From Lycorma delicatula (taxonomy: Eukaryota > Arthropoda > Insecta > Hemiptera > Fulgoridae): a DNA stretch of 64,000 nucleotides. Location of the stretch: positions 50,437,946-50,501,945 of the forward strand of contig NC_134465.1 of NCBI RefSeq assembly GCF_047948215.1, read 5' to 3'. Under the pieces are notes generated by a model that was not told the DNA's origin, did no database searches, and saw nothing but the letters and a program-made list of their open reading frames with translations. The translations under genes and the position numbers were made by a program. This document shows, in pieces, positions 9,745-19,685 of the stretch (its first letter is position 1; each line of letters opens with the position of its first letter).

Positions 9745-10735
9745 GACTGAAATGATGGCTATAGATCCTTTAGTTATTAATTCTATGAATATTAATAGAA
9801 ACAAAGTAGAATTTGTAGAAAAATTTAAATATCTTGGAGAGATCATTACTTGTAATTTGTAACGAAAAACAAAATTGGACTGAAAGACTTTATAAATTAT
9901 TTAAAGTGCTACAAGTAACCAAAAATACTTACAATAAAAAATCGCTCTCGATTAACACTAAAATTAAACATTACAAAACTGTGGTTAAACCGGTAATTAT
10001 TTACGCGAGCGAGACTTTATTTAGATTAAATCAGAAAAATAGGACTGAACCTTTGCTTAAAGTTAAACTCAGGATTCTTAGAACCTGCATAAACAAAAAA
10101 TATAAACACGTAAATCAGTACAGATTATCGCCTAATAAATTTCTGTACGAAAACTTTGAATCCTTAATTGACATTATGAAAAAGAAGAGAATTTCTTTCT
10201 GTGCACACTTGTTAACATAACCGCAGGATAGGATTACTAAGAGAATTATCGATCGAATTTGGTCTTTAAAAAATCCGCCGTTATGGATCAAAGAGAGAGA
10301 GAGAGAGACAGAGAGAGAGAAAGCGAGAGAGAGACAGAGAGAGAGAGCGACAGAGAGAGAGAAAGCGAGAGAGAGACAGAGAGAAAGAGACAGAGTGAGA
10401 GAGATAGAGAGACAGTGAGAGAGAGAGCTACTTCCGATTTACTTAATAAATCGGAAAAAATTTAAATTTTATATTAAAGATCCGAATACCAACTTTAAAG
10501 TAAGAACTTTTAATTATACAAAAAGGGTTTATTCAGAAGAGGGGAGAGTAAAGCAAGATCATTTAGAATGACTAAATATTGGGAGAAAGTAAAAGCTAAG
10601 AACTTAAAGGCCAAAAGATCGGCAAAAAAGAATTGAATTATTCTGACTAAAGTGGTACTTTGCGGCCTTAAAAGTAAAAAAAAAATTATACGTGATTTAA
10701 AGTCCATATTAATTTTAATGTTTTTTTTTTTTGTG
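9745..10735 (+). mobile_element. LINE-2 non-LTR fragment with internal GA expansion
   Basis: Plus-strand pieces encode an RT C-terminal region: FKYLGEIIT near 9826-9852, then KIKHYKTVVKPVIIYASETLF (9960-10022), and a Lys-rich end (YWEKVKAKNLKAKRSAKKN, about 10577-10633). Reading frames are interrupted. The coding sequence is split near 10289 by a GA-rich simple repeat. The relationship to 5013-5940 and 28569-29210 is clear, though this copy is a diverged subfamily. Confidence 0.7.
10289..10429. repeat. (GA)n-rich microsatellite within LINE-2
   Basis: About 140 bp of GAGA units with CAGAGA and AAGCGA interruptions. It sits exactly where the LINE-2 sequence 'tggatcaaagaaattagaga' (as at 28910) would continue, so it probably expanded from that short purine run. 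The Arg/Glu ORF it creates is not a gene. Confidence 0.85.
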
Positions 10736-11345
10736 GCTACGTTGGACCACTTTTGTCATCCATAGTGTATCGATTTTTCCAGTATTTCTTCATTCTATCG
10801 GATCGTTGCTTCCCGATCTCATCTGTGACCTTTACTTTGTTATGCCTTTATAATATTTTAACGTTGAATTTATTGTTATGAAGTGCTTAGTTAATTTTTA
10901 TTTTATCACAGGCGTCCTCAACCATCAAGCGAATTTCTTGAAAAGATCTCTTTGGATTTCTCCAAGATATTTACCACAGGTTTTTCTGTTAATATTCCTT
11001 GTGACCAGTTGTTTTAAAATTCGGTTCTCAGATATTCTTTATACGTGGAAAAATGAGGAATTCTTCGGTTTTTTCATTGTACTGAAAATCGGGTCGACTT
11101 GTTTGTAGACTGTTTCATTTGTGGCAATTCGCCAGACTCTATTCTTTTGATAACTTTTATTTAAACAAGTTCTGATAATTCGCCTTTCTCTCTTAAGTAA
11201 TTTATTCGTTTTACTTTTATTCTTAATCTGAAAGATATTCTTACAAGCACAAAACACCACCGGAGGAAGTACTGTGTTATAATGGTGAATTTCGATTTTT
11301 TGAAAGATATTTTTTATTGTATGTTTGCCAAGTTAGACTTTGTAT
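10736..11345 (-). mobile_element. LINE-2 fragment, inverted relative to its neighbour
   Basis: The minus strand encodes KLLKRERRIIRTCLNKSYQK with a following VWRIATNETVYKQVDPIFST segment (about 11200-11080). This is the same C-terminal region as in the other LINE-2 copies, with frame breaks. It lies tail-to-tail with the copy at 9745-10735; T-rich sequence at 10720-10733 marks the boundary. Probably two independent insertions. Confidence 0.65.
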
Positions 11346-11939
11346 TAGACTTAATTAATTATTTATAATATAAATATTTGGAAATAATGTTGAACATGGC
11401 AAATATAATTATAAATAATTCATAATTCAGAAAGCATTAATAAAATTATTGGAGTACATATTTATGTGCATAGTTGAACAGGAACGGGAAATTGTAAAGT
11501 AATTGCACAAGATGTAGAAAATTCAATTTTTTTTTAAATTTGAAAAAATTAAGTAAAAAAATGTTTGATTATTATTATTCAAATAATATAAATATTGTTT
11601 TTATAAAATAAAATAACGTTTAGCGTTTCGCAGAAATCTTTGCTTTATCAGAAATTTTAATTGATAACATAGTTCAAAACATAAAAATATAGAAATGTAT
11701 TTAAAATTCAAACAGTAACTTAAATGTATAGATTTAAACTTTAAAGATTTTAAATACATAGTTATTTAAACGTACGAGTAGTTTTTTAAAATTTAAATAG
11801 TTTACATTTAGATTAAAACTTAAGATTTTAAATGTAGCGTTTTTTAAATTTTAAATACATATTCGTATGTTTTTTAATTAAAAAAAAAAAAAATGATTAC
11901 TGAATAATATAATAACATCGTTATTATGTGTTTAAATTC
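11346..11939. other. Very AT-rich DNA, no feature recognised
   Basis: Repeated 'tttaaat' words only; no supported feature. Confidence 0.45.
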
Positions 11940-13615
11940 ATGAGTAAATAAAAAAAAAATTCAAAAAAACAAAAAAAAATACAAAAATATATTTGATAAC
12001 ATATTAAGAATTATTAAAAAAAATGTTTTTATTTAACTAATATTAATATTAACATTAATAAAAAAGGAAACAAATTAGAAAAACCCCCTAAAAAGTAAAA
12101 AATAAGAATTAAATCAAATTGAGAATTTTAAACAAAAAAAATATAATATATTAACAAACATAAAAATGTACTGAAAAGTAAAAAACAAATTATATAAATA
12201 TCTAATAAATAACCAATAAATAAATGTAATAATTATTAAAATTTAAAATTAAAAGTAATGAAAATATTTAGTTAAATTAAAGCAGTTTTTACAATTTATT
12301 TAAAACAACACAACATTAATTTTTACAACAATTAATTATAATTTTCATATTCAATAACGTCGTGAGGAGGCGGAAAGGTCTGCTGGAACCTCTCCAGTTC
12401 CGACCGACTAGCTACAAATAACAATCTGGGAAAGTGTTTCCAGATGATTGTTCTCACTTCCTTTCTTTGTACATGTTCTCACATAGTTGAAGTTCATCTT
12501 TGAATTCTGTTTGTAATCTAAGCCAAATTGAACGCACGCACTCTTTCCGCTAAAAGTTTCGTATTAATTAATTATGAATTTTTATTTAACGAGTTCATAA
12601 TTACAATTACAATTATAATAACGATAATAATTAATAATTTTGTCGTCAAAATCATTTATTTATTTATATTTATTATTATTTATATTATCATCAAATCATT
12701 TGTCGGTAATCATTTTGATTACCGTCAAAATGTATGTGCAAGATTTCTAAAATTAAATTTTTAATTTTAATCTTATTAACCCTTAAAGGTCATCTCGGTG
12801 CAAATTTGAACCATCAAAGAATTAAAACTTGACTTATTTTATTACAGATAAATAAAGTGTATACATATACTAAAGATCCTCATTAAACAAAATTTTTTTT
12901 TTTAAATACAGCAAATGTCTATAAATACTAATTCGAAACAAATTGTTATAAAAACAGCGCCACGCTTTTATTTAACTAAATATTTTCATTACTTTTAATT
13001 TTGAAATTTAATAATTATTACATTTATTTATTTTTTATTTATTAGATATTTATATCATTTATTTTTTACTTTTCAGTGGATTGTTATATTTGTTAATATA
13101 TTATATTTTTTTGTTTAAAATTGTCAATTTGATTTAATTCTTATTTTTTACTTTTTAGAGGGTTTTTCTAATTTGTTTCCTTTTTATTAATGTTAATATT
13201 AATATTAGTTAAATAAAAGCTTTTTTAAAAAATAATTTTTTATATGTAATCAAATATATTTTTTTTTTTAAATTATAATTTTTTTATAATTTTTTTTTAT
13301 ATTTTTTAAGACTAAAAAAAAAGTAAAAATATTTATTTTTACACATCGAAGATACATATGTGTACCAAATTTCAATAATTTTCATACGATAGTTCATGAT
13401 AAATAAAAATTTTCAACTAAATGTATGAATTTAGCGTAGGGGTAGCGCGTAGTGGCGTGGAGGTGGGTCATATCAAATTCCGACACCGTAGTGCTGTATT
13501 GTAATCGAAGTTTCATACGTGTACCAAATTTCATTGATTTTCATACGATAGATCAAAAGATATACCAGTTGCAAGATTTGATTATTCCTAAAGCAAGTTA
13601 AATAGAGTTTTTAAA
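11940..13615 (-). mobile_element. FB (long-arm foldback) element, copy 1
   Basis: Two inverted arms of roughly 300 bp (about 11965-12290 and 12955-13290) share 'ttttatttaactaatattaa', 'aaaaaccc(t/c)ctaaaaagt', 'aataaatgtaataattatta' and 'atatttagttaaat', in opposite orientation. They bracket a ~660 bp core. Outside the right arm is a 5' extension (13290-13615) with two copies of a 'caaatttcat(t)gattttcata' unit around the GC-rich block 'gcgtaggggtagcgcgtagt' (13433 on). The whole unit is the reverse complement of 58650-60225. The core holds a broken version of the copy 2 ORF. No transposase is visible, so it is probably non-autonomous. No target-site duplication was identified. Confidence 0.75.
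12351..12573 (-). pseudogene. Broken copy of the FB element's small ORF
   Basis: Counterpart of the intact ORF at 59623-59835. Here the start codon is ACG instead of ATG. A 4 bp duplication gives GTGCGTGCGTTC where the other copy has GTGCGTTC, shifting the frame. The middle differs by a longer segment: after AAAGAAA this copy has about 16 more bases before TTCCCAG. Downstream, a stretch equivalent to FPRLLFVASRSELERFQQTF is readable. The extra segment, read in the downstream frame, gives TIIWKHFPRLL. The ancestral protein may therefore have been longer here, with copy 2 having lost codons. Function unknown. Confidence 0.65.
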
Positions 13616-14170
13616 AAGTATAATGAATTCATTATTAATTATTATATTTTATATTGTTATTTACATGTTTTATATAAAACAAAAATAAAAACGGAATGTA
13701 AATAATTTTCTTTTTTTTTGTTTTGTTTATAAAATTAGTTAAAAACATAATATGAAATATTATTTGACTAATTTAGTTGAATTTCATCTGAAATAAATTT
13801 TGTATTACGCGGTTTAATTGCCCTAGTAATTTTAAGCCTTGATACACGTGCCAGAAATTGTTTAAATCGTACATGCTTACAAAATATTCTGGCAGATCCC
13901 GTGAACTCTTAATAGTTTATTATTTTGTTTAACGGTGCCTAGTTGTGTTTGGCTGCAGCGTAGTTTAGTCGGATTAAAAATAAAAATTTTACTGATAATC
14001 TCATTACTTTTCAAGTTATTGTGTTATATTTTATGTAACAGAAAAAAAATGAATATCAAAAAAATATTTTCCAAAAGTTTATTTTTTTTAGATTATTTTA
14101 CTTGTAATATTGTCAGGACACGTCTATTAAAAAAATTAGAAAAAAAATTTATTAAAATAAACCATTTTTT
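13616..14170. other. AT-rich DNA, no feature recognised
   Basis: A 102-codon ORF spans 13935-14243 but is Phe/Lys/Ile-rich without a domain and runs into a family M element. I do not regard it as a gene. Confidence 0.4.
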
Positions 14171-14171
14171 T

Positions 14172-14360
14172 TCTACGAGAGCTTTTAAACGATATATCAT
14201 AAGTGGTTCTTATTTTCATTGGTTCCAGAGTTATAGAGAATAAAATTTTAATTAATGATGTAGTTGGATCTTACAAGGGGAAGGCACATCGGTTCGAATC
14301 CGACTTCATGTACATATACTATTTTTAACTTTTTTTTAAAATTAAATATATTGATTTATT
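14172..14360 (+). mobile_element. Family M element, left half, split by LINE-1
   Basis: Contains 'aaacgatatatcataagtgg', 'ttggttccagagttatag' and the well-preserved B-box region CACATCGGTTCGAATCCGAC at 14287-14306. It ends at TTGATTTATT (14351-14360), which is repeated at 15467-15476 where the element resumes (15467-15610). The missing 5' third suggests it was already truncated. Confidence 0.7.
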
Positions 14361-14363
14361 GGA

Positions 14364-14900
14364 CGAAGAGATTTATTGATATACACGAAGCAGGAGCGAT
14401 ATAAAATGCCGAATAGCACAAGCTAAACGAGCCTTCAGTAAGAAATATAATTTGTTTACATCAAAAATTAATTTAAATGTCAGGAAAAGATTTTTGAAAG
14501 TGTATGTTTGGAGTGTCGCTTTATATGGAAGTGAAACTTGGACGATCGTAGTATCTTAGAAGAAAAGATTAGAAGCTTTTGAAATGCGGGGTGTAGGAGA
14601 ATGTTAAAAATCAGACGGGTGGATAAAGTGACAAAGGAAGAGGTATTGAGGCAAATAGATGAAGAAAGAAGCATTTGGAAAAATATAGTTAAAAGAAGAG
14701 ACAGACTTATAGGCCACAAACTAAGGCATCCTGGAATAGTCGCTTTAATAATAGTGGAAGGACAGGTAGAAGGGAAAAATTGTGTGGGCAGGCCACGTTT
14801 GGAATATGTAAAACAAATTGTTAGGGATGTAGGATGTAGAGGGTATACTGAAATGAAACGACTAGCACTAGATAGGGAATCTTGGAGAGCTGCATCAAAT
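14364..14900 (+). repeat. First unit of 537 bp tandem duplication
   Basis: Starts 'cgaagagatttattgatata' and is followed without spacing by the second unit. By eye the two differ at only a few positions, for example GATCGTAGTATC here against GATCGGAGTATC at 15080, and GGGAATCTTGG against GGGAATTTTGG near the end. Confidence 0.9.
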
Positions 14901-15437
14901 CGAAGAGATTTATTGATATACACGAAGCAGGAGCGATATAAAATGCCGAATAGCACAAGCTAAACGAGCCTTCAGTAAGAAATATAATTTGTTTACATCA
15001 AAAATTAATTTAAATGTCAGGAAAAGATTTTTGAAAGTGTATGTTTGGAGTGTCGCTTTATATGGAAGTGAAACTTGGACGATCGGAGTATCTTAGAAGA
15101 AAAGATTAGAAGCTTTTGAAATGCGGGGTGTAGGAGAATGTTAAAAATCAGACGGGTGGATAAAGTGACAAAGGAAGAGGTATTGAGGCAAATAGATGAA
15201 GAAAGAAGCATTTGGAAAAATATAGTTAAAAGAAGAGACAGACTTATAGGCCACAAACTAAGGCATCCTGGAATAGTCGCTTTAATAATAGTGGAAGGAC
15301 AGGTAGAAGGGAAAAATTGTGTGGGCAGGCCACGTTTGGAATATGTAAAACAAATTGTTAGGGATGTAGGATGTAGAGGGTATACTGAAATGAAACGACT
15401 AGCACTAGATAGGGAATTTTGGAGAGCTGCATCAAAC
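14901..15437 (+). repeat. Second unit of 537 bp tandem duplication
   Basis: Near-identical to 14364-14900, including the 5' filler and the premature stop. The duplication therefore arose during or after insertion and is recent. Confidence 0.9.
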
Positions 15438-15466
15438 CAGTCAAATGACTGAAGACAAAAAAAAAA

Positions 15467-15715
15467 TTGATTTATTAATAATTATTAACCTTTGATTGTA
15501 AAAATATGTTTTACAATAAATAATTATTGAATAATAACAATAAAAATTAATAAAAATCAGAAGTTATTAGTGAAATAAAATTTCGTGTACTTTTCATTTT
15601 AAGTCGAAAATATTTACAGATTTTAATAATTATTAATAAATCAATACATTTAAATAAAAAAAAATTAAAAAAATGTTTAAGAAATCGAATTCGAACCGAT
15701 GTGTTCATGGTTACG
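15467..15715. mobile_element. Family M right half plus an inverted M fragment
   Basis: 15467-15610 continues the M element interrupted at 14360 ('aataattattaacct', 'aatcagaagttattagtgaa', 'ttcgtgtacttttcatttta'). From about 15615 an M fragment in the opposite orientation follows, with the B box seen as GAATTCGAACCGATGTG at 15689-15705. Confidence 0.55.
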
Positions 15716-15784
15716 AATTCAACACGTTCTCACTTAAACCACATAACTACTTAAACGACGTGAAACAAAATTAACATATAAACT

Positions 15785-15992
15785 AATATAAAATTTTGTT
15801 ACGGACACCACAAAAAAATGTGGTGTCCACCACAATGAAATTGTGTAACTGTCCTCTTTATTAAAGAATAGGTGGATCGTATCTCACTTTCAAACGAAAT
15901 AAGTTAAAAAGAAGTGCAGCAAAAAATGTGTATATGTAATTTAATAGGCGTACAATGAAGTAATGTGGTGTCCACATCAGATTTTCTTGGTC
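15785..15992 (-). mobile_element. Family M' short element
   Basis: Bounded by 'atgtggtgtccacc' at 15810 and 'atgtggtgtccacatcagat' at 15964. The interior matches 4535-4690 in reverse complement ('ggtggatcgtatctcacttt'). Non-coding. Confidence 0.55.
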
Positions 15993-16003
15993 TAGTAAAA
16001 TTA

Positions 16004-16112
16004 CTGCGGCCTCCGTGACGAAACTGGTAGCGTCTCAGCCTTTTATCCAAAGGTCCTGGATTGGAATTCCGGTCAAGAGTAGCATTTTCCCACGCTACTA
16101 GACTGCCATTTG
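16004..16112 (+). mobile_element. SINE-B copy
   Basis: Head GCGGCCTCCGTGACGAAACT, then GGTAGCGTCTCAGCCTTTTATCC, a mutated B box (GGATTGGAATTCC), then 'agcattttcccacgctac'. Divergence from the 55209 copy is substantial, so this is an older insertion. Confidence 0.6.
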
Positions 16113-16149
16113 ATCTCATACTATGAATTAATACCTTACGGTGGTCTCG

Positions 16150-16345
16150 GAGTCTTAAAAAAAATTGTAAACCTCGTCATCGTAAATCAGCTGATTTCAA
16201 AGTTGAGAATTCAAGGTTCAAATTATCGTAAAAGTAGTTGCTTTATTAAGGATTTGTGTACTGGGATGTACTTTAGTGGTTGGGGTTCAATTAACCACAC
16301 TTCTCAGAAATCATGGCCTGAGTCCTACGTTTACACTTAGTAATG
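16150..16345 (+). mobile_element. SINE-A2 copy, diverged and truncated
   Basis: Contains the head palindrome AAATCAGCTGATTT (16185-16198), a B box 'aaggttcaaatta', and the body words 'ttagtggttggggttcaatt' and 'aaccacacttctcag'. The A box region is poor and the 3' tail is absent. Confidence 0.5.
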
Positions 16346-17102
16346 TAATCTTGATTAGTCGCTAATGATTTTTAATTGTTGATGCGACTATAAATAAAAA
16401 TTGTAAATAAACAAACGAAACTCTTGACTTAGGATTTTTTAAAAATTAAAATATATGAAAGGAAAAGCAGAAAATTTAACTAATTGTTCAGAAATTTAAT
16501 ATATTTTGCATAAATGTTGTCAGTTCTCATATAGATATTAAATGAAGACTATTATATTACTTAATATGTGAATGCGTGAGCGCACGAGAATATGATAACA
16601 ATTATTCGTAGATAAATTTCACTAAAAAATGAGAAATATTTATATATAATTGCTTTGTTAATTCTTTTCGCTTTAGTTTATAAGTTATAGATACAAGTAG
16701 ATTGTATTATAATTTTCATGTCAGGAAATTAAGTTTCTCAGTAATAATTGTACTATAATTTTATAATTTAGTTATTTATTTTTCATAATAAAAATAAAAC
16801 CACTGTTGCATGAAGAAATATGAAAAATTATAGTATCAGTTAAATTGTATTTAATGCATAAAATTTGACTAAATTATTTTTATAGTATACGTTTTATGCT
16901 GTAATCTTTTTACCGTGTCATAAAATACATAATTAATGTTAATTATCTATTATATTTGAAGTCATAATTATTATAATTATATTTTTACATGAAAATGTTT
17001 TATTAAATGTAAAATAAAATAGATTTTTTTTATAAAATAACATTTTATAGACTTTTTTATTTTATTACAGTTATTGAATTATAATAACAAAATCTTATAA
17101 GG
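16346..17102. other. AT-rich DNA, no feature recognised
   Basis: No supported gene or repeat. Confidence 0.45.
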
Positions 17103-17352
17103 TCACAGTACTGGTTTAGTGGTTAACTCGTTATCGCAGATCAGTTGTTTAACAGCTGATTTTCGAAGTAGAAGGTTCTGAGGTGCAACTCCTAATTGTT
17201 TTTATACGGATTTCAATACTAGACAGTGGATACTTTGGTGGTTAGGGTTCAATTAACCACAACACGTCTCAGGACTGATCGGTCTTAGTCTGTAGAAAAC
17301 TACACTACATTTACATGCCACGCATATCATCCTCATCTCATTAGGCCGAAAG
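17103..17352 (+). mobile_element. SINE-A2 copy
   Basis: A box-like CTGGTTTAGTGGTTAACTCG, then TTTAACAGCTGATTTTCGAAG in place of the usual palindrome region, B-box-like 'gaggtgcaactcc', and body 'gtggttagggttcaattaac'. The inserted TTTAACAGCTG is shared with 44318-44521, defining a subfamily distinct from standard SINE-A. Confidence 0.6.
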
Positions 17353-17376
17353 GGGAGATTTCTTATTGTTTACTAT

Positions 17377-17654
17377 TTTTTTCTTTTTCCTGTTTAGCCT
17401 CCAGAATTACTTTCAGGTATTACTTCAGAGGATGATACGTATAAATGAAGTGTAGTCTTGTACAGTCTCAAGTCGACCGTTCTTGAGATGTGTCGTTAAT
17501 TGAAACCCAACCACTAAAGAATACCGGTATCCACGATCTAGTATTCAAATCCGTATAAAAATAATTGTCTTTACTAGGACTTGAACTCTGGAACTCCCGA
17601 CTTCCAAATCGGCTGATTTGGGAAGACGCTTTCACCACTAGACCAACCCGTTGG
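17377..17654 (-). mobile_element. SINE-A copy
   Basis: Complete from the tail ('ttttttctttttcctgttta' on the plus strand) to the head (CCACTAGACCAACCCG), including B box, body and the AAATCAGCTGATTT region with one change. No convincing TSD. Confidence 0.8.
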
Positions 17655-17727
17655 TTCACTACTTGAAGAGATCGCAACGTAAATATTAGTAAAATAATAA
17701 AAAATTTATAAAAATTAACAATGATAC

Positions 17728-17935
17728 TTCTTTTTTTCTCTGTTTAGTCTCCGGAACCACCGTAAGGTATTACTTCAGAGGATGAATGAAGATGATTATA
17801 TATCAATGTAAATGAAGTGTAGTCTTGTACAGTCTCAAGTTGACCATTCCTGAAATGTGTAGTTAATTGAAACCCTACCACCAAACAACGCCGGTATCCA
17901 CGATCCAGTGATCTAGTATTCACGGTATCCACATC
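17728..17935 (-). mobile_element. SINE-A copy, head missing
   Basis: Tail 'ttctttttttctctgtttag' and body present. The element stops at the 'gatctagtattca' block with a small local duplication ('cacgatccagtgatctag'), so the Pol III promoter is lost. Confidence 0.75.
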
Positions 17936-18006
17936 TAACAAAGATATCACGGTATCTAACATAGATACTTGAGAAAATTAAAAAAAATTAACTATTTTAA
18001 TCTCTT

Positions 18007-18240
18007 TACTTCCTTGTAGGAAGTAAAAGAAGTATTTTGATCGCGAAAAATTTCTGTTTTCAGATTTCAAAGGAAATTTTCTTTTTGACCATCCCTGAAT
18101 CCATTTTGATTAGTTTCGGCGTGACGTCTACACGTACGTATGAAACGTATGTATGTACGTACATAAGTACGTATCTCGTATAACTCAAAAACGATTAGCC
18201 GTAGGATGTTGAAATTTTGGATTTAGGACTGCTGTAACAT
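18007..18240 (+). mobile_element. Family M element, 3'-truncated
   Basis: Starts ACTTCCTTGTAGGAAGTAAA and runs through 'ggcgtgacgtctacacgtac' and 'ggatttaggactgctgtaac', then leaves the family after about 18240. Confidence 0.7.
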
Positions 18241-18244
18241 CCAG

Positions 18245-18530
18245 TTGGAGCGTAAAAAAAAAAATCGATATTTTTTTTACGTTTAATATTTCCTCAACCC
18301 CAAAATCATCTCCCAAGATTTTTTTTTTATTTGTCCACGTTTATATGTTAAATGAAAGAAACTAAAAATAAACCAAATTGTTTTTTTTTTAATTTTAAAA
18401 ATCGACATTTTAAAATTTTGATCGACTTCCCTAACCCCAATATTGCCTCCAACGTTTTTATTTTGGGTCCTTTGTACTTTACTATTTGTTTGCTTAAAGA
18501 GGTGGAGGAACTTCATTTACGGGCGCCCAA
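18245..18530. other. No feature recognised
   Basis: T-rich sequence. ORFs on both strands here are low complexity. Confidence 0.4.
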
Positions 18531-18880
18531 AAAGTATCGGGCAAATAGGTTCCGCTAGTTATAACCAAGGGCATATGTATACCTGCGCACTACCGACTAA
18601 ACCTCCACCCCTGGGTTTCTCCCATCCTGGTACTGCTTATAAAAGCATTTCATCAGAAGAAGGGGTAATCGCCGTCGCACACAGTCATAAAAACCAACAG
18701 ATATCACGCACCACACAAACAACACCATTGGAAAAAACACATACAGCACGTCAAATACAAACACCAACAACATTCCACAAGAACCATACAGAAAACAGGA
18801 AACAGCTTCTAACATCTACAACACCCACACAGCAGTCAAGACAGAAATCTCAAATAGTCACACCGCTTACCAGTGGCTAC
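18531..18880. other. CA-rich, GC-richer block next to R1-like sequence
   Basis: A plus-strand ORF (164 codons, 18443-18937) covers this block. Its product is Thr/Gln/His/Ser-rich without a domain, and it reads through the antisense of an R1-like C terminus. The composition resembles UTR or interdomain sequence of an R1-like LINE. Not called as a gene. Confidence 0.3.
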
Positions 18881-18882
18881 CA

Positions 18883-19131
18883 TCAGACGCTTGAGCAGAG
18901 TGTCCCCGGCCTCTTCTCACCCAGGCGACCCCCATAGTACGGGGGACTCCCTAGGCACTCAGCCGAACCTTTCCGCCCCCGCGCCCTCCGGCGCCATTTC
19001 CCTCTGTGGGACAACTCATATAAATGCAGCTTCTTCATGACCGTCCTGATGAATCTTTCCACGGTCTTCCACTGTGCCTCACCATGCATTAGGATTTGTA
19101 GGGTATCCTCATGCGAAACATGTGCTCGCAT
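18883..19131 (-). pseudogene. R1-like LINE, extreme C-terminal fragment
   Basis: The minus-strand reading contains HGEAQWKTVERFIRTVMKKL, which has the pattern seen at the C-terminal tail of many R1-clade polyproteins (a Trp, a hydrophobic helix with 'Fi..vM..K', then Arg-rich sequence RGKWRRRARGRKG). No RT motifs are present. The assignment is by pattern only. Confidence 0.45.
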
Positions 19132-19139
19132 ACTCTTCT

Positions 19140-19685
19140 ATACCTAGGAAGACAAAAAAAAAATCGGTTAAAAAATATACAATAAATAAATGTACAGTTT
19201 TTTAAATTTGATTTAAGGGGGAGAATTTGGAGGCAATTCGTTTTTAAAATAGTAAGATATGGATGTACGCTTGTACTGAGGTACAAATATAAAATATATA
19301 AAGTGATATAACGATATAAAGTGGGGTTATATTTGTAAAATTTTGAGAAAATTAACCCCAATGAAATTATCTACCCCCACCCCAGAAAATATTGACACCA
19401 AACTTTTAACAACAAATTACCCCGTATACTCGAGCCTCTGTACAAACGTTAATCAAAATCGATATATCCAGTAAGACGTTATTAAAGTTCAAATACTTTC
19501 AACACACGTACATATGTACGTACGAACATTATCCCCCAAGGTGTTTTGGGTCCCTTAGTCATGAAATGTTGAGAAATGCAAAAGACCCATTCCTCATTTG
19601 TTGACTGATTACCATATCTTCCTTCCTGCAGCATAGCTTTAAAGCTATGTTGTTTGACAAATAAAAATTGGTTAACGTTTTTTTA
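19140..19685. other. No feature recognised
   Basis: Mixed AT-rich DNA. No recognised repeat or gene. Confidence 0.4.

Larger units (their letters stand above)
14361..15466 (+). mobile_element. LINE-1 insertion with internal 537 bp tandem duplication
   Basis: Inserted into a family M element with a 10 bp duplication TTGATTTATT (14351-14360 and 15467-15476) and a short A tail. It is 5'-truncated in the region between GRSRSD and KCRIAQAKRAF of the family protein. The first ~30 bp hold a filler, 'agatttattgatatacacg', that echoes the target. The body 14364-14900 is repeated at 14901-15437; only the second repeat continues into the true 3' end (CAGTCAAATGACTGAAGAC). Both repeats share a premature TAG near the SEKKR position and a one-base loss in 'gcggggtgtagg'. 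Non-functional. Confidence 0.9.

Noticed and set aside
10259..10465. Arg/Glu-repeat ORF of 68 codons.
   Set aside because: It is the translation of a GA microsatellite inside a LINE fragment.
14480..14956. 158-codon minus-strand ORF.
   Set aside because: Antisense shadow of the LINE-1 C-terminal coding region; the same shadow appears at 15017-15256 and 8291-8521.
18443..18937. 164-codon ORF.
   Set aside because: Thr/Gln-rich without a domain, partly antisense to an R1-like C terminus; more likely chance in a GC-richer, CA-biased segment.
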